DNA of 64,000 nucleotides from Erythrobacter crassostreae (GCF_019204045.1 NZ_JAGSPC010000001.1:2046001-2110000), one strand, 5' to 3'. Shown: positions 1-12,867, counted from the stretch's first letter. Numbers and translations: made by a program. Notes: generated from the sequence alone by a model not told the origin.

Positions 1-1743
1 CAGGTGGGAATCTTCCTCGTCGCCAATCGGCGTTTCGAGAGAGATCGGCTCTTTCGCGATCTTCATAACCTTACGCACTTTTTCAAGCGGCATGGAAAGA
101 CGCGCTGCCATTTCCTCAGGGGTCGGCTCGCGGCCTTCCTCGTGCAGGAATTGACGTGATGTGCGGACCAGTTTGTTGATCGTCTCGATCATATGAACCG
201 GAATACGGATCGTGCGGGCCTGGTCGGCAATCGAGCGGGTGATTGCCTGACGGATCCACCACGTCGCGTAGGTCGAGAATTTGTAACCGCGGCGATACTC
301 AAATTTGTCGACGGCCTTCATCAGGCCGATATTGCCTTCCTGAATAAGATCAAGGAATTGCAGGCCGCGATTGGTGTATTTCTTGGCGATAGAAATCACG
401 AGGCGAAGGTTCGCCTCAACCATTTCCTTCTTGGCGATACGCGCTTCACGCTCGCCTTTTTGCACCATGTTAACGATGCGGCGGAATTCGGCCAGCGCCA
501 TGCCGGTTTGCGCAGCAATGTCGGTGATTTCCGCACGGATGCGGTCGATTGCGGCCTCTTCCTTCTCGGCAAAGGCTTTCCACTTCTTGTCCTTCTTCGC
601 ATTGGCGATGATCCAGCTGTCGTCCAGCTCGTTGCCAACATAGGATTTCAAGAAGTCGATGCGTTTGATTTTATGACGCTCGGCAAGGCGCAGCATCTGG
701 CCGCCAAGTGCGGTCAGGCGGCGATTGAACGCATAAAGATTGTCGACCAGGAATTCGATCTTGGTCGCGTGGAATTGCATGCTTTCCACTTCGGCGGTGA
801 GTTCTTCGCCGAGGTTCTCGTACTTGTTTTCTTTCGCCTTCGGAAACTCGCCGCCAGCAGCGAGCGTTTCCACACGCTCAGCTTGCAGCTTTTCAAAGGT
901 TTTGAAGAGCTTCGTAATCCGTGCAAAACGCTCGATAGCGTCCGGCTTAAGAGTGGCTTCCATCTGGGCGAGGGAGAGAGTGTTGTCCTCCTCTTCCTCT
1001 TCTTCCTTTTTGGACTCGCCGCCTTCGCCTTCTTCGGCGTCAATGTCTTCAGAATCGGAATCGTCTTCGTCATCGTCACGAATTGTCGGGCCAGCGGTCT
1101 CTTCCGAGATCTCGCCGTCGTCGTCTTCGTTTTCCTCTTCCATCTTGTCAGGCGGCGGCTCTTTAGAAAGCATCGCGTCAAGATCGAGGATTTCGCGCAG
1201 CTGCATGTCTTCAGCGTTGAGCGCTTCCGACCATTGGATGATGGCGTGGAATGTAATCGGGCTCTGGCAAAGACCCATGATCATCATGTCACGGCCGGAT
1301 TCGATCCGTTTCGCAATGGCAATCTCACCCTCGCGGCTGAGCAGCTCAACAGCGCCCATCTCGCGCAGATACATGCGCACCGGATCATCGGTGCGGCCAT
1401 CGGCAGCGGCCTTTTTAACAGGCGCGGCCTTAGCGTCTTTCTTGGTGTCTTTCTTGTCGGCGCCAACAGCGATTTCTTCGACTTCGTTTTCTTGCTGAGC
1501 TTCCGCTTCGGCTTCCTCGTCATTCTCGACGATCTGCACGCCCATTTCGGACAGCGCCGTTTGAATGTCCTCGATTTGGTCAGGGCTCATCTCTCCCGAA
1601 GGCAAAGCAGTGTTGAGCTCATCATACGTGATGTAGCCCTTCTTCTTTCCCTTGGTCATAAGCTTCTTCACTGCCGACTCATTAAGATCGATCAATGGAG
1701 CGTCTTCGTTATCGGACTTATTCTTTTTAGCGGTCGTGGCCAT
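1..1743 (-). CDS. rpoD: RNA polymerase primary sigma factor RpoD (sigma-70), 3' end outside window
   Basis: Housekeeping sigma factor that directs core RNA polymerase to vegetative promoters. Reading leftward from the ATG at 1743, the protein has a lysine/acidic region 1.1, region 1.2 with the motif [11 protein letters not shown], and a long non-conserved region containing a very acidic stretch of Asp/Glu runs. Regions 2.1-2.4 follow ([41 protein letters not shown]) and then region 3. Region 4 (helix-turn-helix for the -35 box) lies beyond base 1, so the gene is partial. It sits 47 bp downstream of dnaG on the same strand, the classical macromolecular-synthesis arrangement. A long open frame on the opposite strand is a GC-rich shadow. 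Confidence 0.97.
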   Translation of the reverse strand, partial: MATTAKKNKSDNEDAPLIDLNESAVKKLMTKGKKKGYITYDELNTALPSGEMSPDQIEDIQTALSEMGVQIVENDEEAEAEAQQENEVEEIAVGADKKDTKKDAKAAPVKKAAADGRTDDPVRMYLREMGAVELLSREGEIAIAKRIESGRDMMIMGLCQSPITFHAIIQWSEALNAEDMQLREILDLDAMLSKEPPPDKMEEENEDDDGEISEETAGPTIRDDDEDDSDSEDIDAEEGEGGESKKEEEEEEDNTLSLAQMEATLKPDAIERFARITKLFKTFEKLQAERVETLAAGGEFPKAKENKYENLGEELTAEVESMQFHATKIEFLVDNLYAFNRRLTALGGQMLRLAERHKIKRIDFLKSYVGNELDDSWIIANAKKDKKWKAFAEKEEAAIDRIRAEITDIAAQTGMALAEFRRIVNMVQKGEREARIAKKEMVEANLRLVISIAKKYTNRGLQFLDLIQEGNIGLMKAVDKFEYRRGYKFSTYATWWIRQAITRSIADQARTIRIPVHMIETINKLVRTSRQFLHEEGREPTPEEMAARLSMPLEKVRKVMKIAKEPISLETPIGDEEDSHL

Positions 1744-1790
1744 GTATCGCTATCAATCCATTTCGCGGTTTGCCTGCGGGAAGGGCTGGT

Positions 1791-3668
1791 TTAGCCGTCC
1801 GAAGACACCGAATTTTCATCTCGCGCCGCATTGGTTGCGGCCTTTTTTCGCCCAAATGCTTTTAGACGTTCTTCAACTGTTATGAGCTGCTGTCGCAACC
1901 GGGCCTGCTCTGCAAATGACCCTTCCGGATCATCATCAAACCTCGCAATCGTCGCCGCCATAGCAGCTTCGAGCGCTGGTTTATGGGCCAGCAACGACAC
2001 AGCTTCAGCCAATTCCTCGCGCGCTTCACCGGGGGGCGTGCCTTCTCTGAGGAAGGTGTAACGATTGTCTACCGGTGGGGCAGGATAGCCTTGCCCATCT
2101 GATATGGCGTTTGTGCTGTCCGAATCAAGCGTTTCCGATAGTTCAATCAGCGATTCAATTGCGGGTGCGGCAATCGAGTCGTGCCGGGCAAGGGCGATGA
2201 GGGTCTCTGAATGGCGCGAAATTTCCTGTGGATGGCGCAAAAGGCCCGCGACAATTGCACCGAACAACTCCGATCGCTGGCCGCCCGCCATCGCCTTTTG
2301 CAAGGTCGCGCGTGCATCGTTCGATAGTGTGCGCGGAGCCGCAGTTTTGCCGTTCCATGGCCCGCGCTGCGGCTGTTGCCCGAATGCCTTCTTTGGCGCG
2401 CGCGGCGGATAGGCAAAGGCTGAGAACCGGTCGAGCAGTTCGCGGCGATAGAGCGACTGAATATCGCGGTCCTGAATTGTGTCGACGTGCTCCATCAGGC
2501 GCGCCTTAAGACCCGCTTTCGCTTCAGGGCTTTGCAATGGCTGTGAAGCGAGTTCGTAATCCCACAACATGTCGAGCAATGACCTTGGCGCAGACAGAAG
2601 CTTTTCCATGGCACCTGCTCCTTGTTCGTTGATCAGGTCATCAGGGTCTTTTCCGGTTGGCAATTGCACAATGCCAAGGGACCGCATCGGGGCCAGCATC
2701 GGGAGCGCGCGGCCAATGGCTCGCATCGCCGCCTTTTGCCCAGCCGCATCACCGTCAAAGCAAAGCACCGGGACCTCGACCATGCGCCACAGCATTTCGA
2801 GCTGCATTTCTGTAAGCGCCGTGCCGAGCGGTGCGACAGCATCCTCGAATCCAGCCTGAGCGAGCGCGACCACGTCCATGTAACCTTCGACCACAATAAC
2901 GCGGCCCGATTGGCGTGAGGCCGGGGCAGCGCGGTGCAGGTTGTAGAGTGTCCGGCCTTTGTCGAACAGCGGGGTATCCGGCGAGTTTAGATATTTCGCG
3001 ACGCCATCGCGTTTATCCAGAATGCGCCCGCCAAACGCGATTACCCGCCCGCGTGCATCCTGAATGGGCAGCATGATGCGCTCTCTGAAACGGTCATAGG
3101 TGTTGCCGTCATCCGTGCGGATGCGCATGCCGGTATCGACCAGCATTTCCTCGTCAAAGCGGGTAAGGGCGCTTTTCAAAGCCTGCTTGTTCTCGGGCGC
3201 ATAGCCGAAACCGAACTCGCGCAGAACATCAGGTTTAAGGCCGCGCCGCTTGAGGTAGCCAAGCGCTTCGGCTCCGTCGCTGGTGTGAAGATTGTGAACG
3301 AACCATTCCTGCGCCTCGGTCGTCACATCGATCAGGCTGGCGCGCTTTTCAGCTTTCTTTGCCGCGATAGGGTCAGGCGCAGGAACTTCCATTCCCGCTT
3401 CCGCCGCGAGCTCCTTAATCGCGTCGATAAAGGAAAGCCCGCGCTGTTCCGTCATCCAACTGATCACATCGCCATGCGCGCCGCAGCCAAAGCAGTGGTA
3501 GAACTGTTTCTGATCGTTGACGTAGAAGCTAGGCGTCTTCTCGTCATGGAACGGGCAGCAGCCCTTCCATTCGCGCCCCGCTTTGGTGATCTTGTCCGTG
3601 CGCAGGATGACCGTTGATAGGGTCACGCGTGCGCGCAGCTCGTCCTTCCATTGCGGGGTGATCGTCAT
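1791..3668 (-). CDS. dnaG: DNA primase DnaG
   Basis: Synthesises RNA primers at the replication fork, working with the DnaB helicase. The 625-residue product has an N-terminal CHC2 zinc-binding domain (Cys38, His41, Cys59, Cys62 in CPFH and CFGC), the primase core, and a Toprim fold marked by VVEGYMDVVAL near residue 260 and by FDGDAAG. A helicase-binding C-terminal region follows. I chose the ATG at 3668 (MTITPQW), which fits the family N-terminus; an in-frame start nine codons upstream (3695) would add residues not expected in DnaG. It is followed by rpoD on the same strand and preceded by a lipoprotein gene and yqeY. Confidence 0.96.
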   Translation of the reverse strand: MTITPQWKDELRARVTLSTVILRTDKITKAGREWKGCCPFHDEKTPSFYVNDQKQFYHCFGCGAHGDVISWMTEQRGLSFIDAIKELAAEAGMEVPAPDPIAAKKAEKRASLIDVTTEAQEWFVHNLHTSDGAEALGYLKRRGLKPDVLREFGFGYAPENKQALKSALTRFDEEMLVDTGMRIRTDDGNTYDRFRERIMLPIQDARGRVIAFGGRILDKRDGVAKYLNSPDTPLFDKGRTLYNLHRAAPASRQSGRVIVVEGYMDVVALAQAGFEDAVAPLGTALTEMQLEMLWRMVEVPVLCFDGDAAGQKAAMRAIGRALPMLAPMRSLGIVQLPTGKDPDDLINEQGAGAMEKLLSAPRSLLDMLWDYELASQPLQSPEAKAGLKARLMEHVDTIQDRDIQSLYRRELLDRFSAFAYPPRAPKKAFGQQPQRGPWNGKTAAPRTLSNDARATLQKAMAGGQRSELFGAIVAGLLRHPQEISRHSETLIALARHDSIAAPAIESLIELSETLDSDSTNAISDGQGYPAPPVDNRYTFLREGTPPGEAREELAEAVSLLAHKPALEAAMAATIARFDDDPEGSFAEQARLRQQLITVEERLKAFGRKKAATNAARDENSVSSDG

Positions 3669-3709
3669 GCTAGGCAAATGCGCCCCGCACGCCAATCATT
3701 CAAGCGTTC

Positions 3710-4465
3710 TTACGATCCGTCTGTGGAGGAAGCTGTGCAAGCATTGGTCACGCCTGACTTCATCTTAGGATAAGGACCTGGGCCTGTCGCAAAGGTGTCG
3801 TTCGCTTCGATCATATACGCCTCTGCCGGACCTTCGGGAGGCAATGTTGATTGCCAGAAGAACGTCAGCGGCTCCGCCTGCTCCCATTGATTGCCGCCAT
3901 CACCGGCATTCACCGTCCATGATAACCCGCCATCAACGCAGGTGATTATCACATCAACTGCCTCGTTCACCGCGGCGATTGCCTCCAGCTTGGAGTAGCC
4001 TGCGTCACCGGTAAAGCCGTGAGCGGGGCTCGTCATGCGAAAGCCAGTCGCACTTTCGACAAAAGAGCTGTCCGCGCCTGCACCGCTGCCTGTGCTCGGA
4101 TCGCTATCTTCGCCAGGAAACACAATGTGTACGTAGGTGTAGATCGTCCCTTCAGGGGCGGTATTCGGGTCGCATTCTTCCATCCCCGATGGGCATGCGA
4201 CGTAAGATGTAATGTCCGCAAAAGCGCCTACTTCATTGGCCAAGCGCTGCTTTACTTCCGGCCCTTGTGGTCCCACAATTTTGGCGCCGAGATCCAGGTC
4301 GGCAAATTCGAGCGAAGGGAATTTAGCTGCCATGGCCTCTGCTTCCCCGTCGGTGGTCGCGACTTCCAGATCTGTCGCGTCTCCGGCTGTGTTGTCCGGG
4401 TCAACTTCGTCGCTGCAAGCGGCGAGCATAATGACAGGTGAGAGCAAAAGCGCGTTGCGGATCAT
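3710..4465 (-). CDS. Predicted lipoprotein of unknown function
   Basis: A 251-residue protein with a short hydrophobic signal ending in the lipobox LAAC (Cys17), so probably lipid-anchored in the cell envelope. The mature part is acidic, low in Lys/Arg, and has several Cys residues (for example ACPSGMEEC and TNACTAS) that could form disulfides in the periplasm. No family is recognised. It lies between yqeY and dnaG on the same strand, with 41 bp to dnaG and 16 bp to yqeY, so it interrupts the usual yqeY-dnaG-rpoD neighbourhood and may be co-transcribed with it. Function is unknown. Confidence 0.75.
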   Translation of the reverse strand: MIRNALLLSPVIMLAACSDEVDPDNTAGDATDLEVATTDGEAEAMAAKFPSLEFADLDLGAKIVGPQGPEVKQRLANEVGAFADITSYVACPSGMEECDPNTAPEGTIYTYVHIVFPGEDSDPSTGSGAGADSSFVESATGFRMTSPAHGFTGDAGYSKLEAIAAVNEAVDVIITCVDGGLSWTVNAGDGGNQWEQAEPLTFFWQSTLPPEGPAEAYMIEANDTFATGPGPYPKMKSGVTNACTASSTDGS

Positions 4466-4481
4466 GTGAGGTATTCCTCTT

Positions 4482-4931
4482 CTAAAAACTCTTTTTCAGG
4501 ATGGCACTCGCGGTGCCCATATCCACAACAGCGCCGTATTTGCTTTTCAGTTCCGCCATAACTTTGCCCATATCCTTAATGGATGCAGCGCCAACTGTTA
4601 CTTTTGCCGCTTCGATGGCGGCCTTCGTTTCTTCCTCGCTCATCATCTGAGGCAGAAACCCCTCGATGATGGCAAGTTCGCTGCGCTCTTTGTCGGCCAG
4701 CTCTTCGCGGCCACCGTCAACATACATGGTTATCGACTCGCGCCGCTGCTTGGCCATTTTCTGCAAAACGGATGTGACCAGCTCATCGTCAGGGATTTCT
4801 TTCCCACTGGTGCGCTCGGCAATATCGCGATCTTTAATCTTGGCTGAAATCTGGCGAAGCGTCGCTGTGCGCTCCTTTTCCTTTGCCTTCATCGCGGTGA
4901 TTGTCGCGGCCTTGATGTCATCACGGATCAT
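4482..4931 (-). CDS. GatB/YqeY domain protein
   Basis: A 149-residue stand-alone YqeY-type protein, homologous to the C-terminal tRNA-contacting domain of the amidotransferase subunit GatB. Family hallmarks are visible: an N-terminal helix IRDDIKAATITAMKAKEKER, the segment KQRRESITMYVDGGREELADKE, and the C-terminal MGKVMAELKSKYG. Its exact role is unsettled; a function in tRNA-dependent amidation or tRNA binding is inferred from homology only. It is divergent from carA across a 160-bp spacer and heads the leftward group lipoprotein-dnaG-rpoD, a neighbourhood often seen in alphaproteobacteria. Confidence 0.93.
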   Translation of the reverse strand: MIRDDIKAATITAMKAKEKERTATLRQISAKIKDRDIAERTSGKEIPDDELVTSVLQKMAKQRRESITMYVDGGREELADKERSELAIIEGFLPQMMSEEETKAAIEAAKVTVGAASIKDMGKVMAELKSKYGAVVDMGTASAILKKSF

Positions 4932-5091
4932 GGTGTTTCGCTTCTTTTTGTCATTAGTTGTGGATGGATTGGTATATGGGCGCGCTCTAACGCATTGCGA
5001 CCCCTCGGGCTAGGTTGACGGGGAGGCAACACGCGCTTAGCCGATGGGACTTAGCGACATTGCTGGAAACACCTGACTCGGAGAGCCCCGA

Positions 5092-6273
5092 ATGGCTTCT
5101 GCTGCCTCACGTCCTGCGCAACCCAACGGTGCGACGGGAATCCTGGTTTTGGCCGATGGTTCGGTCATTTGGGGAAAGGCATTCGGAGCAACCGGAAGCC
5201 AGGTTGGCGAGGTGTGCTTTAACACCTCGATGACCGGGTATCAGGAGGTGATGACCGATCCATCCTACGCGGCTCAGATCGTGACCTTTACATTCCCGCA
5301 TATCGGCAATGTCGGCGCGAACGCCGAAGATGCCGAAAGCGCGGTCGAAGGTGCAGTTGGCTGCATCGTGCGCGAGGATGTGACGGAGCCGTCCAACTTC
5401 CGCAGCTTGGAACGCTTCACCGAATGGATGGAGCGGCACGGCAAGATCGGCCTGTCCGGTGTTGATACCCGCGCTCTGACCCGCCGCATCCGCATGTCAG
5501 GCGCGCCCAATGCCGTGATCGCGCACAGCCCCGACGGCAAGTTCGACGTGGATGCGTTGATCGCACGCGCGCAGGAATGGGCCGGGCTTGAGGGGATGGA
5601 CCTCGCCAAGCGTGTTACCCGCGATGCTCAAGAAAGCTGGGAAGGCGGATATTGGCGGCTGGGCCATGGCTATGGCCGCGCATCCCGCGATGCCACCCCG
5701 CATGTGGTCGCGATTGATTACGGGGCGAAGGACAACATCTTCCGCAATCTTGTGAAAGCGGGCGCGAAGGTAACGGTGGTTCCGGCCAAGACGACGCTGG
5801 ACGAGATTATGGCGCTGAAACCGGACGGCGTGTTCCTTTCCAACGGCCCCGGCGATCCTGCGGCGACGGGCGAATATGCTGTGCCAGTGATTAAGGCTCT
5901 GCTGGAGGCGGATATGCCGCTGTTCGGTATCTGCTTGGGCCACCAGATGCTCGCCTTGGCTGCGGGCGCAAAGACGGTGAAAATGCATCAAGGGCACCGC
6001 GGCGCAAACCATCCGGTTCAGCGTGTGGGAGAAGCTTGGGGCGAAACCAGCGGTCTGGTGGAGATCACCAGCATGAACCACGGCTTTGCAGTGGACGGCG
6101 ACACGCTGCCCGACACCCTTGAGCAGACGCATGTGAGCCTGTTCGACGGATCAAACTGCGGTATCGCGGTAAAGGGCAAACGCGCTTTCGGTGTGCAGTA
6201 CCACCCGGAGGCCAGCCCGGGCCCGCAGGATAGCTTTTACCTGTTCGAGAAGTTTGTTGGACGGTTGAAATGA
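5092..6273 (+). CDS. carA: Carbamoyl-phosphate synthase small (glutaminase) subunit
   Basis: Hydrolyses glutamine and channels ammonia to CarB for carbamoyl phosphate, the precursor of arginine and pyrimidines. The 393-residue product has the N-terminal CPSase small-chain domain (LADGSVIWGKAFG, FNTSMTGYQEVMTDPSY) and a C-terminal class I glutamine amidotransferase domain. The nucleophile is Cys281 in GICLGHQ; His371 and Glu373 in VQYHPEA complete the triad. The ATG at 5092 is preceded by a GGAG-type ribosome site. The stop overlaps the next start by 4 bp (ATGA at 6270), so translation of the small lipoprotein gene downstream is probably coupled to carA. Confidence 0.97.
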   Translation: MASAASRPAQPNGATGILVLADGSVIWGKAFGATGSQVGEVCFNTSMTGYQEVMTDPSYAAQIVTFTFPHIGNVGANAEDAESAVEGAVGCIVREDVTEPSNFRSLERFTEWMERHGKIGLSGVDTRALTRRIRMSGAPNAVIAHSPDGKFDVDALIARAQEWAGLEGMDLAKRVTRDAQESWEGGYWRLGHGYGRASRDATPHVVAIDYGAKDNIFRNLVKAGAKVTVVPAKTTLDEIMALKPDGVFLSNGPGDPAATGEYAVPVIKALLEADMPLFGICLGHQMLALAAGAKTVKMHQGHRGANHPVQRVGEAWGETSGLVEITSMNHGFAVDGDTLPDTLEQTHVSLFDGSNCGIAVKGKRAFGVQYHPEASPGPQDSFYLFEKFVGRLK

Positions 6274-6626
6274 AGATCTATTCCGTATTGCCATTACTCG
6301 CTGTTTTGGGCGCTTGCTCAGGGGCTTTTTCGTCAAGCGAGCCAGGGCCAATTACTGATGAGCAATTTGCCGAACTCAAAGACGAGTGTGGGATCAGCGA
6401 TGCAACGCTTGCGACAGGTGATCGCAGTGTGAGCTTTACGACCGACGACGGAATTCCTGTGACGGGAACAATCGAAGGTGAAAGCGCAGAATCCAAAACC
6501 GTCATCTTAGGCAGCGGAAAATCGCAGCAGGAAATGGTTGGACTGATTATCTGTCTGGCGGAATTTCAAGAACGCACCGGCGCACAATTCGAAACCGATG
6601 CCGGCGCGTCGGGAATCGAGTTTTGA
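6270..6626 (+). CDS. Small predicted lipoprotein in the carA-carB interval (1 of 5)
   Basis: A 118-residue protein starting inside the carA stop codon (4-bp overlap). The signal sequence ends in the lipobox LGAC (Cys16), predicting a lipid-anchored envelope protein. The mature part is acidic with two further Cys residues (DECGIS and LIICLAEF). I recognise no family. Overlap with carA implies co-transcription and translational coupling, which is odd for an envelope protein next to a cytosolic pyrimidine/arginine enzyme. Function is unknown. Confidence 0.72.
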   Translation: MKIYSVLPLLAVLGACSGAFSSSEPGPITDEQFAELKDECGISDATLATGDRSVSFTTDDGIPVTGTIEGESAESKTVILGSGKSQQEMVGLIICLAEFQERTGAQFETDAGASGIEF

Positions 6627-6681
6627 TGTTAGGGTCAGGCGGCTGGCAGGTTGTGTTCATGTACAGATTGGTGGTTTCATA

Positions 6682-6906
6682 ATGGCGATTGTAAGAACGT
6701 TTGATAAACTCGATCTCAAAGCTAATGCACGTCACACCGAGACAAATGGCGGTTGGTCGATCCAAGGTCAGGACGGCGAGAAGTTTCTTCAGATCAATAC
6801 AGTTGGTTCGTCAGATCGAGAGATCCCCGGCAAAGTGTCTCAAACACTGCGCCTAAGCAAAGACGCAGTCGAACAGCTAGCTGATCTGGCAGAAAAGCAC
6901 CTCTAA
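6682..6906 (+). CDS. Small conserved-type cytosolic protein in the carA-carB interval (2 of 5)
   Basis: A 74-residue soluble protein with no signal or membrane segment. I chose the ATG at 6682 (MAIVRTFDKLDL) because the upstream in-frame extension to 6598 overlaps the preceding gene and reads like non-coding sequence. The pattern HTETNGGWSI, GEKFLQINTVGSSDREIPGK, SQTLRLSKDAVEQL resembles a family of small proteins often mislabelled methionyl-tRNA formyltransferase in databases; it lacks any formyltransferase domain. Its stop shares a base with the next ATG (TAATG at 6904-6908). Function is unknown. Confidence 0.72.
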   Translation: MAIVRTFDKLDLKANARHTETNGGWSIQGQDGEKFLQINTVGSSDREIPGKVSQTLRLSKDAVEQLADLAEKHL

Positions 6907-7421
6907 TGTGGTTTCTGAGACTTCTCCCGGCATTCCTGCTGCTCCCCGCATGCTCGCTGTTCGACGACAGCGATCCCCGTGAAGGCGCCGAAGAGCAAAA
7001 CGTCTGCATTGAGCGCTACATCAACACGCTCAACCGGCAGGATCGCAATCTGTTGATCCAGTCGCAGGATGTGGTTGTGCCGGTCTTCACCTATGATGTG
7101 ACCAAGATGGACCTTGAGGCGATGAATGCTTTGATGGTTGAGGGCAGCGACCAATCGGCTGGTATTCGCCTAACCCAGCAGTTTAACGAGGTTTCCACTG
7201 CCGTCGCCCGATTCAAAGCGGAACCAGTGGATGAGAAGGGTGCCTTCTTCCTAGGCCATGACCCCGCGCTGTACCGTGTGCGCGGCGAAGCCATCCAGCT
7301 CGATCAATTGCTCGCCGCTGCCTGTGAACGCCAGCAAGCTGATATGCGACTGGTTGATCTGACATATGAGCCAGCGCGGGCCAACGCAGACAATGTCGAA
7401 GTGGAAGGAACGCCGGAATGA
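6906..7421 (+). CDS. Predicted lipoprotein in the carA-carB interval (3 of 5)
   Basis: A 171-residue protein with an N-terminal hydrophobic signal ending in LLLPAC (Cys16), a lipobox. The mature domain is rich in Gln, Asn and charged residues, with Cys in NVCIERY and AACERQQ. No recognised domain. It overlaps the preceding gene by 1 bp and the following gene by 4 bp, so it belongs to one translationally coupled run between carA and carB. Function is unknown. Confidence 0.72.
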   Translation: MWFLRLLPAFLLLPACSLFDDSDPREGAEEQNVCIERYINTLNRQDRNLLIQSQDVVVPVFTYDVTKMDLEAMNALMVEGSDQSAGIRLTQQFNEVSTAVARFKAEPVDEKGAFFLGHDPALYRVRGEAIQLDQLLAAACERQQADMRLVDLTYEPARANADNVEVEGTPE

Positions 7422-7816
7422 AGCTGCTTTTTGTCCGACTGTTGGCCGCTTCTGCTCTGATCGCGCCTACTGCTGCGTGTGCGCATGAAAAAGCGCCTGA
7501 GACGTCTGCGATTGTCGACTATGAATATGCCAAGCACGATGATCTGGTGAAATACGCAAGGTGGCAGATCATCATCCATTCGGGCGCAGGGATTCCCGGA
7601 TCGCCTGGCGCAGGCGAATACTACCGTCAGCCCAAGAAGGTACTGCAAGCGATTGTCGACAATTGTGAGCTTGGCCGCACGGTCTATGCCGTCGCGACCG
7701 ATGGCGTGTCGGTGCTAACCATTGCGAACGATGACCTTTCCGAAAAGCAGGTCGCCTGCATTCGTTCGGCAGAGGACAATGGTCTGCGGCTCAGCGACAA
7801 GGGTGTGCGTTCGTGA
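7418..7816 (+). CDS. Secreted small protein in the carA-carB interval (4 of 5)
   Basis: A 132-residue protein with a cleavable-type signal peptide (LLFVRLLAASALIAPTAACAHE). The end TAAC could also serve as a weak lipobox. The mature part has Cys in NNCELGRT and QVACIRSA, the latter next to the conserved-looking SAEDNGLRL. Start overlaps the preceding gene by 4 bp and the stop overlaps the next start by 1 bp. No family recognised. The repeated pattern of small exported proteins with two Cys suggests a shared envelope role, which is inference. Confidence 0.7.
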   Translation: MKLLFVRLLAASALIAPTAACAHEKAPETSAIVDYEYAKHDDLVKYARWQIIIHSGAGIPGSPGAGEYYRQPKKVLQAIVDNCELGRTVYAVATDGVSVLTIANDDLSEKQVACIRSAEDNGLRLSDKGVRS

Positions 7817-8105
7817 TGCGCGCTGCTGCAATCTTGCCCGCGACATGCGCGCTGGGAGCTTGCGGCCTATACCCGTTTGGTGATGAGGGCCACGCGCCTT
7901 CCGCCAGCAAAGACCAACTCACCGCCTTTATCGCCGCGTGCGATTTGCAAGGTGCTAAAATTGAACAAGGCGCACTTGATGGAGAGACCGAATGGGTCGT
8001 CTCCATGGGTGAGCAACCGCAGGCCAAGTGGGACTGCTACGAAGAACAAAAACGCCAGGCAGGGGTTATGGCCACCTCCTGGGGATCGGTTACGGAAAAC
8101 AAGTA

Positions 8106-8106
<1 letters not shown>
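7816..8106 (+). CDS. Small predicted lipoprotein in the carA-carB interval (5 of 5)
   Basis: A 96-residue protein with signal and lipobox LGAC. Two start codons are adjacent (GTG at 7813 and ATG at 7816); I prefer the ATG, which shares one base with the preceding stop (TGATG). The mature part carries a pair of Cys (AACDLQGAK and WDCYEEQ) and a Trp-rich patch ([20 protein letters not shown]). Its stop overlaps the carB ATG by one base (TAATG at 8104-8108). No family recognised. Confidence 0.7.
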
Positions 8107-11429
<3,323 letters not shown>

Positions 11430-11543
11430 GCATTCAAGACGTCTTTCCCGACATTTTACCACGCCAAGGCCGCCTCTCATGGGCCGGTCAGACTTGAATT
11501 GACGCGGTAAAAAGCAGGGCAGCGTCCCATAGAAAGAATTGGA

Positions 11544-12020
11544 ATGGCTACGATGGAAAAAGTTCCGATGCTCGCCGAGGGGTACGAGCGTCTGACTGCT
11601 GATCTCAAGACGCTTCGCGACGAGCGTCCACGCATCGTCGATGCGATTGAGGAAGCACGTGCGCACGGTGATCTCTCGGAAAACGCCGAATACCACGCCG
11701 CAAAAGAGCGTCAGGGTCAGGTCGAAGCCATGATTGGCGACATTGAGGGCAAGATCAGCCGCGCGCAGATCATCGACCCGACTACGTTGACGGGTGACAA
11801 AGTCGTTTTCGGCTCCACTGTCACACTGCTCGATGAAGACGACAAGCCTGTGAAATACCAGATTGTTGGCGAGACCGAAGCGGATGCCGCATCAGGCCGT
11901 ATCTCGTTCAGCTCACCTTTGGCGCGGGCTATGATCGGTAAACAAGTCGAAGAAGAGATCGAAGTTACGGTTCCTTCGGGTGACAAGTTCTATCTCGTCC
12001 AGAAGATCGAATTCATCTGA
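11544..12020 (+). CDS. greA: Transcription elongation factor GreA
   Basis: Rescues backtracked RNA polymerase by stimulating its intrinsic transcript cleavage through the secondary channel. The 158-residue protein has the N-terminal coiled coil ([37 protein letters not shown] with the acidic tip D-SE-AE) and a C-terminal FKBP-like domain ([33 protein letters not shown]). The start at 11544 ([10 protein letters not shown]) could shift three codons to the second ATG. It follows carB with a 114-bp gap on the same strand, as in many proteobacteria, and may have its own promoter. Confidence 0.96.
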   Translation: MATMEKVPMLAEGYERLTADLKTLRDERPRIVDAIEEARAHGDLSENAEYHAAKERQGQVEAMIGDIEGKISRAQIIDPTTLTGDKVVFGSTVTLLDEDDKPVKYQIVGETEADAASGRISFSSPLARAMIGKQVEEEIEVTVPSGDKFYLVQKIEFI

Positions 12021-12032
12021 TTCTGCCGGAGT

Positions 12033-12056
12033 AAGCCTCCTAATTCAGAGGCTTTT
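12033..12056 (+). terminator. Possible rho-independent terminator after greA
   Basis: Just past the greA stop a 7-bp perfect stem (AAGCCTC at 12033-12039, GAGGCTT at 12048-12054) with an 8-nt loop is followed by only a short T run. It overlaps the 3' end of the convergent GNAT gene, so it could serve either or both. The U tract is weak. Confidence 0.4.
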
Positions 12057-12528
12057 CCATTGCATAATTATGGATCGCCACGGCTCCGCCCGCGTGGGGG
12101 ATGTCAAAGTCACGGCGATGCTGAACGATATATCCCGCGCGTTCAAACGCGGGGCGAGCGAGTTCGCTGGCTTCGGTGTAGAGCTGCGACATAGCGTTTG
12201 CGCGTGCGTGCTGTTCGGACGCGGCTAGCAGTTCATCGGCCAAACCGCGGCGTGTGTGGTCCGGATGGCAATACAGCATATCCAGATGCCCGTCCGATTC
12301 CAGCAGGGAATAGGCAACGGCGTTGTCTCCTGAGTCTGCGGCGACGATAATGTGATGGCCCGCCGCTGCCCGATCAAGAAATCTACGCGCGCCCGGATGT
12401 CGATCGGACCAAGCGGTCACTTGCTTAGGTGTATAGCTTTTCGATCCGACGGAGCGGATCGCCGAAAGCGTTAGATCTGACAATGCGGGCGCGTCCCGAT
12501 CAGCAAACGGGCGAATTATGTAAGCCAT
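12040..12528 (-). CDS. GNAT family N-acetyltransferase
   Basis: A 162-residue GCN5-related acetyltransferase, expected to move an acetyl group from acetyl-CoA to an unidentified amine. Seen in the sequence: an N-terminal beta strand IRPFADRDAPALSDL, the core MLYCHPDHTRRGLADELLAASE, which fits the V-x-P-x-x-R/Q-x-x-G-x-G/A acetyl-CoA pyrophosphate loop, and the C-terminal ARPAFERAGYIVQHRRDF typical of this superfamily. Convergent with greA; 22 bp beyond the DUF4170 gene on the same strand. The substrate cannot be inferred. Confidence 0.87.
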   Translation of the reverse strand: MAYIIRPFADRDAPALSDLTLSAIRSVGSKSYTPKQVTAWSDRHPGARRFLDRAAAGHHIIVAADSGDNAVAYSLLESDGHLDMLYCHPDHTRRGLADELLAASEQHARANAMSQLYTEASELARPAFERAGYIVQHRRDFDIPHAGGAVAIHNYAMEKPLN

Positions 12529-12550
12529 AACAGGCCCTCCAGCCTGTGAA

Positions 12551-12781
12551 TTACGCGTCCGGCGTAAGCAATTTATGAATGTGGACGATGACGTATTTCA
12601 TTTCCGCATCGTCAACGGTCCGCTGCGCCTGAGCGCGCCATGCGTCCACTGCGGCGTCATAAGAACTGTAAACACCGACGACATGAAGGCTTTCAGGATC
12701 CTGAAATTCGATGCCACGCGGGTCAGTCACTTTGCCGCCCATTACTAGGTGAAGCCGCTGTTCCGGAGTTGTTTCTTCCAT
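12551..12781 (-). CDS. DUF4170 family small protein
   Basis: A 76-residue soluble protein. The pattern RLHLVMGGKVTDPRGIEFQD, LHVVGVYSSYDAAVDAWRA and the ending MKYVIVHIHKLL match a small alphaproteobacterial family I know as DUF4170, whose members are often found near lipid A or inositol-phosphatase genes; function is not established. It is 22 bp upstream of the GNAT gene on the same strand, probably co-transcribed. Confidence 0.75.
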   Translation of the reverse strand: MEETTPEQRLHLVMGGKVTDPRGIEFQDPESLHVVGVYSSYDAAVDAWRAQAQRTVDDAEMKYVIVHIHKLLTPDA

Positions 12782-12867
12782 ATCTGCTGTCCTTGGGCAG
12801 GTGTGTTGAGTTGCCCGCCCTTTACCGGAAAGCGCGCCGTGAGCAAGAGGGCCGCATCGCTATGGGC

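Noticed and set aside
193-1794. 533-codon open frame antisense to rpoD
   Set aside because: Lies wholly on the opposite strand of a clear rpoD, has no recognised motif and a composition typical of GC-rich shadow frames.
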